Source of the DNA: Bacillota bacterium | GTDB taxonomy: Bacteria; Bacillota; Clostridia; Lachnospirales; WQUN01 | DNA length: 15,921 nucleotides | Reading direction: 5' to 3' | Assembly: GCA_009782085.1 (NCBI GenBank) | Contig: WQUN01000040.1 | Span: forward strand, 1 to 15,921 | Shown here: positions 13,036-15,921 of the stretch, piece after piece | Position numbering within the stretch: position 1 is the stretch's first letter | How the letters are laid out: every line of letters begins with the position of its first letter | Program-made: the position numbers and the translations under genes | Notes under the pieces: generated by a model | Seen by the model: only the letters and a program-made list of their open reading frames with translations | What the model was told of the DNA's origin: nothing | Database searches by the model: none

Positions 13036-14373
13036 GTGGACAGGGATAAGGAAATAAAACTGAAACCGCTGCCAAAGCCTGTATACAGGCCTCCGTCCAA
13101 CTCGCGCGAGGCCGGCGGCAGGGATTCCGACGCGCGCGCCGGCAAACGGTACGACGGCCGGCCGGCCGGGTCAGGGCGCGCGCCGGAGCAGTCCGGCGGC
13201 CGAGGGTCAAGGGGCGGCGCGCGTTACGCGAATCCCGAAAAAAGGGACGTGCAGCAGCCGATACCGGACGATTTCCCCATGGTGCCGCGGAAAGTCCGCC
13301 CGACGGCCGCCAGGGATACATACTCCGCCTCCGCGGCCGGGCGCGGCGTGTCCAGGAAGAAGCTCCGCATGAACCGCAAGAGGCGCGAGGCCATAAACAT
13401 CACCACGAAAGCGCCCCGCAAAATCAACCAGAACGCCCTTTTCTGGGGGATCGCGGCGCTGGCTTTCTGCGTGTTCATTTTTGTGATAGTCTGGGGCTTT
13501 ACCAAGAAGAACGCCTACGAGATCTTCGTGAACGACGAGTCCGTCGGCAAGGTGATGATGTCCAAGACCGTCGGCGCCGACAGCGTCCTGACCGCGGCGA
13601 CGGCCCGCCTTAAAGAGGAGAACGGCGCGGACGTGCGTATCAACGAGACCGTCGGCGCGGAACCCGTCCACGTCTCCAAAAACGGCGCGCTGGGCTTCGA
13701 CAAGATTGTCGCGGAGGTGGAGAGCCGCCTCACCTACGACGTCCTGGCCTCCGCGATCTACGTGAACGGCGAGATGAAGGGCGTTTTGAAGGACGAGAAG
13801 ACGGCGGACGCGGCCCTGGACAAGGTCAAGGCCCAATACCGCCAGGCGGGGCTCAACATAATCTCCGAGGGCTTTGTCGAAGACGTGCGGGTCGAACCCG
13901 AATACGTCGGAAAAGACCGGATACAGAGCGCGGACGACGTTTTCGCGATCCTGACGTCCACCTCCAGCAAGCAGGATATCTATACCTTGGTCGAGGGAGA
14001 CAGCCTTGAAAAGGTCGCGAAGAAATACGGCATGACGGTAGACGATCTGCTGCACGCCAACCCTGGGATCACCGTGGACACCAAGCTGAAAATCGGCCAG
14101 CAGCTCAATATTACGACGCCGAGCCCAGTCGTGTCCGTGCAGACCGTGGAGGAGGTCACGATGACCGAGGTCGACCCGATGCCGGTCCGCGAGCAGATAA
14201 ACCCCGACGAGCCGGCCACCTACAAAAAAATAATCCAGCAGGGCGCGGACGGGCAGAAGGACGTCACTTACCGCATAACCAGGATAAACGGGTACAAGCA
14301 GGCCCCCGTGCCGGTGAACACGGTCGTGACCAAGGCCCCGGTGGCGCAGATAGAGGAGATTGGATCGAAATAG
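13036..14373 (+). CDS. Membrane-anchored LysM-G5 cell-wall protein, probably truncated before an M23 peptidase domain
   Basis: A 445-aa protein likely to act at the peptidoglycan. Residues 1-134 are a basic, disordered cytoplasmic tail (RGSRGGARYANPEKRD, NRKRRE); 135-156 is a single membrane segment (LFWGIAALAFCVFIFVIVWGF); 160-310 is an extracellular region with two repeated-looking stretches (IFVNDESVGKVMM, IYVNGEMKGVLKD); 315-363 is a LysM glycan-binding domain (YTLVEGDSLEKVAKKYGMTV ... LKIGQQLNI); 368-445 is a G5 domain ending VVTKAPVAQIEEIGSK. Relatives with this layout usually continue into an M23 endopeptidase; here the stop follows the G5 domain directly, exactly where the base composition turns AT-rich. 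I infer that the 3' end was lost at a junction. The GTG start is supported by GGGAGG 8 nt upstream. A structured element lies just before it. Confidence 0.82.
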   Translation: MDRDKEIKLKPLPKPVYRPPSNSREAGGRDSDARAGKRYDGRPAGSGRAPEQSGGRGSRGGARYANPEKRDVQQPIPDDFPMVPRKVRPTAARDTYSASAAGRGVSRKKLRMNRKRREAINITTKAPRKINQNALFWGIAALAFCVFIFVIVWGFTKKNAYEIFVNDESVGKVMMSKTVGADSVLTAATARLKEENGADVRINETVGAEPVHVSKNGALGFDKIVAEVESRLTYDVLASAIYVNGEMKGVLKDEKTADAALDKVKAQYRQAGLNIISEGFVEDVRVEPEYVGKDRIQSADDVFAILTSTSSKQDIYTLVEGDSLEKVAKKYGMTVDDLLHANPGITVDTKLKIGQQLNITTPSPVVSVQTVEEVTMTEVDPMPVREQINPDEPATYKKIIQQGADGQKDVTYRITRINGYKQAPVPVNTVVTKAPVAQIEEIGSK

Positions 14374-14706
14374 ATAATGGATATATGATATTTTTTCCAA
14401 CATATACTTAAATGTCACAGGCAGGGCTTCATCATGGGTTGTAATAAACACGATAAATCCTCTAGGGTCATATTTTCTTATGATTTTAGCCAGAGCAATA
14501 CCATCTATTTCGTGATTCAAATTGACATCTAAAAAATACAGACCAGCAAGTGATTTTTTACTAACTGCTGCTATAATTGCCTCAGGATCACCTGTTGATA
14601 AAGCGACCTTAATATCTAAATCATAGATCATTATGCAATCCACAACACATTTGTGTATTTCATAGCGGTGTTTCTCATTGTCTTCACAGATAAACACACT
14701 TAACAT
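14374..14706 (-). pseudogene. AgrA/LytTR-type response regulator, receiver domain only, broken by the junction
   Basis: Read right to left, about 110 residues form a receiver domain of the AgrA/ComE type: acidic pair FICEDNE at 6-11, phospho-Asp 60 in YFLDVNL, and the FITTHDEALPVTFKYMLEKISYIH segment that normally leads into the linker and LytTR DNA-binding domain. After about 14380 the frame stays open only because it runs through the antisense strand of the LysM-G5 gene down to 13207; those residues look like no LytTR domain. The regulator therefore has no DNA-binding half. The ATG at 14706 has GAGGTGA 6 nt upstream, inside the end of the kinase gene, and the kinase stop is 1 nt away: the normal coupled agrC-agrA layout. 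Codon use is AT-rich, unlike the rest of the window. Confidence 0.8.
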
Positions 14707-14707
14707 A

Positions 14708-15819
14708 TTAACTCACCTCTTTATTTACATTTGAAAGGATAACCTGTTGTATAAACTCACCGTTTTCGATAAGAGTAGATAATGCTGCATTCTTGCTTCG
14801 ATTGATTATTTGGCGCGCGTTAAACAGTCCTAAACCTCGGTTTGCTCCCTTTGTAGTATAGTTTTCCTTGAATATTTCCGATATGGGCGGAATATTTGAA
14901 TGTATTGGATTAATGATCCAAATTATCGTATTCTGATTGTCCAATGCAATTGCAAACTTTATATAAGGATTCTCTTCCTGCCGACAGGCTTCAATTGCAT
15001 TATCCAATAAAATTCCGATAACTCTTGTGAATGAAACAATATCAAAATCGATCGAATCGATAATTTGCGCTATTTCTATATGTACATGGACACATCTTGC
15101 TCCTGCGCCTGCATAAGTTTTAATGCCATCAAGCCCTTTAAAGCGGGGACGTGAATATTTTGAAGTTTATCTATAGTGCTGTTTGTGTGTTTCATTCTCT
15201 CACCAATAGGTACTATATTTTCAGTAAAATAAGTTTCAAGACCTTGCAAATCGTTTTCTTTAATATACCCTTACTGCGCAGCGATGATATTTATGTAATC
15301 ATGCCTGAATTTCCGCATTTCATCGTACATTTTTTCCAGATTTGACGTATAATCTTGCAGAACCTCCAGTAACTCCAGCTTGTGGGCATTTTGTATGGAT
15401 TCCTTGATTCCTTTGAAGAAAACATATACAGCAATGAAAAGAAAAACCAGAAAAGCTGAACAAATCATGGTAACAATCAGGATACTCATTTTGGGATCAC
15501 GAATAGTGGGCAGCAAAAAGAACATAACATATATTGCTTCAAAAATAATAAGCGAACCAAACAATACGTAATATTTGTACCTCCTTGTAACAAAATTACC
15601 TCTTTGAATTCTTATGAACACCGTTAGTTTTCCTCCAAGTTTTGAAATAATCAAGGCAATAGTATACATTAAAAAACAAATAAAATAGTATGTATATGTT
15701 TCTTCTCTAGTAGCATCTTTTGTTGAATCTCCTAATATAATCCACACAATATATGTAGCAAGCGTAGTTGACAGAAAAACGATAGCCGTACTGACTATAG
15801 AATATATTATACTATTATA
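14708..15819 (-). pseudogene. AgrC-like peptide-sensing histidine kinase, disrupted by a nonsense codon and a frameshift
   Basis: An AgrC-type GHKL sensor kinase whose parts survive in three pieces. The 5' piece (open from 15819, GTG at 15747) has at least three to four hydrophobic segments and the phospho-His motif EMRKFRHDYINII; it ends at TAA 15273-15271, where relatives continue ...KGYI. After that stop the same frame goes on as GYIKENDLQGLETYF ... LQNIHVPALKGLMALKLMQAQ, clearly homologous linker sequence, until a TAG at 15078-15076. A 2-nt shift there (a TA step in ACATATAGAAATAG) restores EIAQIIDSIDFDIVSFTRV, then the N-box GILLDNAIEAC and the G-box TTKGANRGLGLFNA to the stop at 14708. 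Upstream of 15819, another frame (15892-15815) encodes LYNFLGALIVSTYLHW, perhaps the true N-terminus with a further lesion. agrB and agrD, if present, would lie beyond the right edge. Confidence 0.75.
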
Positions 15820-15921
15820 CTATATCTCGTGAGTTAAAAGTTCTCCAATGTAAATAAGTTGAAACAATCAGCGCACCCAAGAAGTTATACAATGAGTTTG
15901 CGAAGACTTAAAGTATAGCCA

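Noticed and set aside
15271..15273. Stop-codon readthrough or alternative genetic code in the agrC-like gene
   Set aside because: TAA and TAG end all other genes normally here, and a separate 2-nt frameshift also exists, so decay or sequencing error is simpler.

Overview
The window looks like chromosomal DNA from a GC-rich member of the Clostridia (Firmicutes), probably an uncultured anaerobe. The nadK-argR-recN gene order is typical of Firmicutes, the DNA ligase carries a variant adenylation-domain motif that I associate with clostridial LigA, and there are a YaaO-type PLP decarboxylase and two URO-D-fold proteins. Both window ends lie inside genes (ligA at the left, an agrC-like kinase at the right), so it may be a whole contig.

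Layout. (1) 1-1772, minus strand: ligA, cut by the window edge. (2) 1852-4328, plus strand: a divergent two-gene operon of a URO-D-fold protein and an Orn/Lys/Arg decarboxylase-like enzyme, joined by a 1-nt overlap. (3) 4389-4763: a small membrane-anchored protein with its own sigma-A-type promoter and a strong terminator. (4) 5119-7644: a large hybrid sensor kinase (dCache, HisKA, HATPase, two receiver domains). (5) 8156-12178: nadK-argR-recN followed by a second URO-D-fold gene that overlaps recN by 4 nt; a good promoter sits upstream of nadK. (6) 13036-14373: a membrane-anchored LysM-G5 cell-wall protein that stops where an M23 peptidase domain is normally expected. (7) 14374-15921, minus strand: AT-rich DNA with a broken agrC/agrA-type quorum-sensing two-component system.

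The three gene-free stretches (4764-5112, 7645-8155, 12179-13035) are packed with palindromic repeats of several families: a MITE-like element with an 18-bp terminal inverted repeat and a TAA duplication, duplicated 70-bp hairpins, GC-rich hairpins with stems of 24-27 bp, a 32-bp tandem repeat, and several copies of a repeat containing GTCATTCTGAGCGAAGCG. No tRNA, rRNA or CRISPR array was seen.

Two observations stand out. First, two copies (8051-8152 and 12917-13007) of a roughly 90-100 bp structured element lie directly upstream of nadK and of the LysM-G5 gene. Each has three copies of a 9-nt arm that can pair in two mutually exclusive ways, and the nadK copy lies downstream of a predicted promoter, so it should be transcribed as a leader. 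Second, at about 14371 the base composition changes sharply and two convergent genes both lose their 3' halves at the same point. This is either a real recombination junction or a chimeric assembly join.
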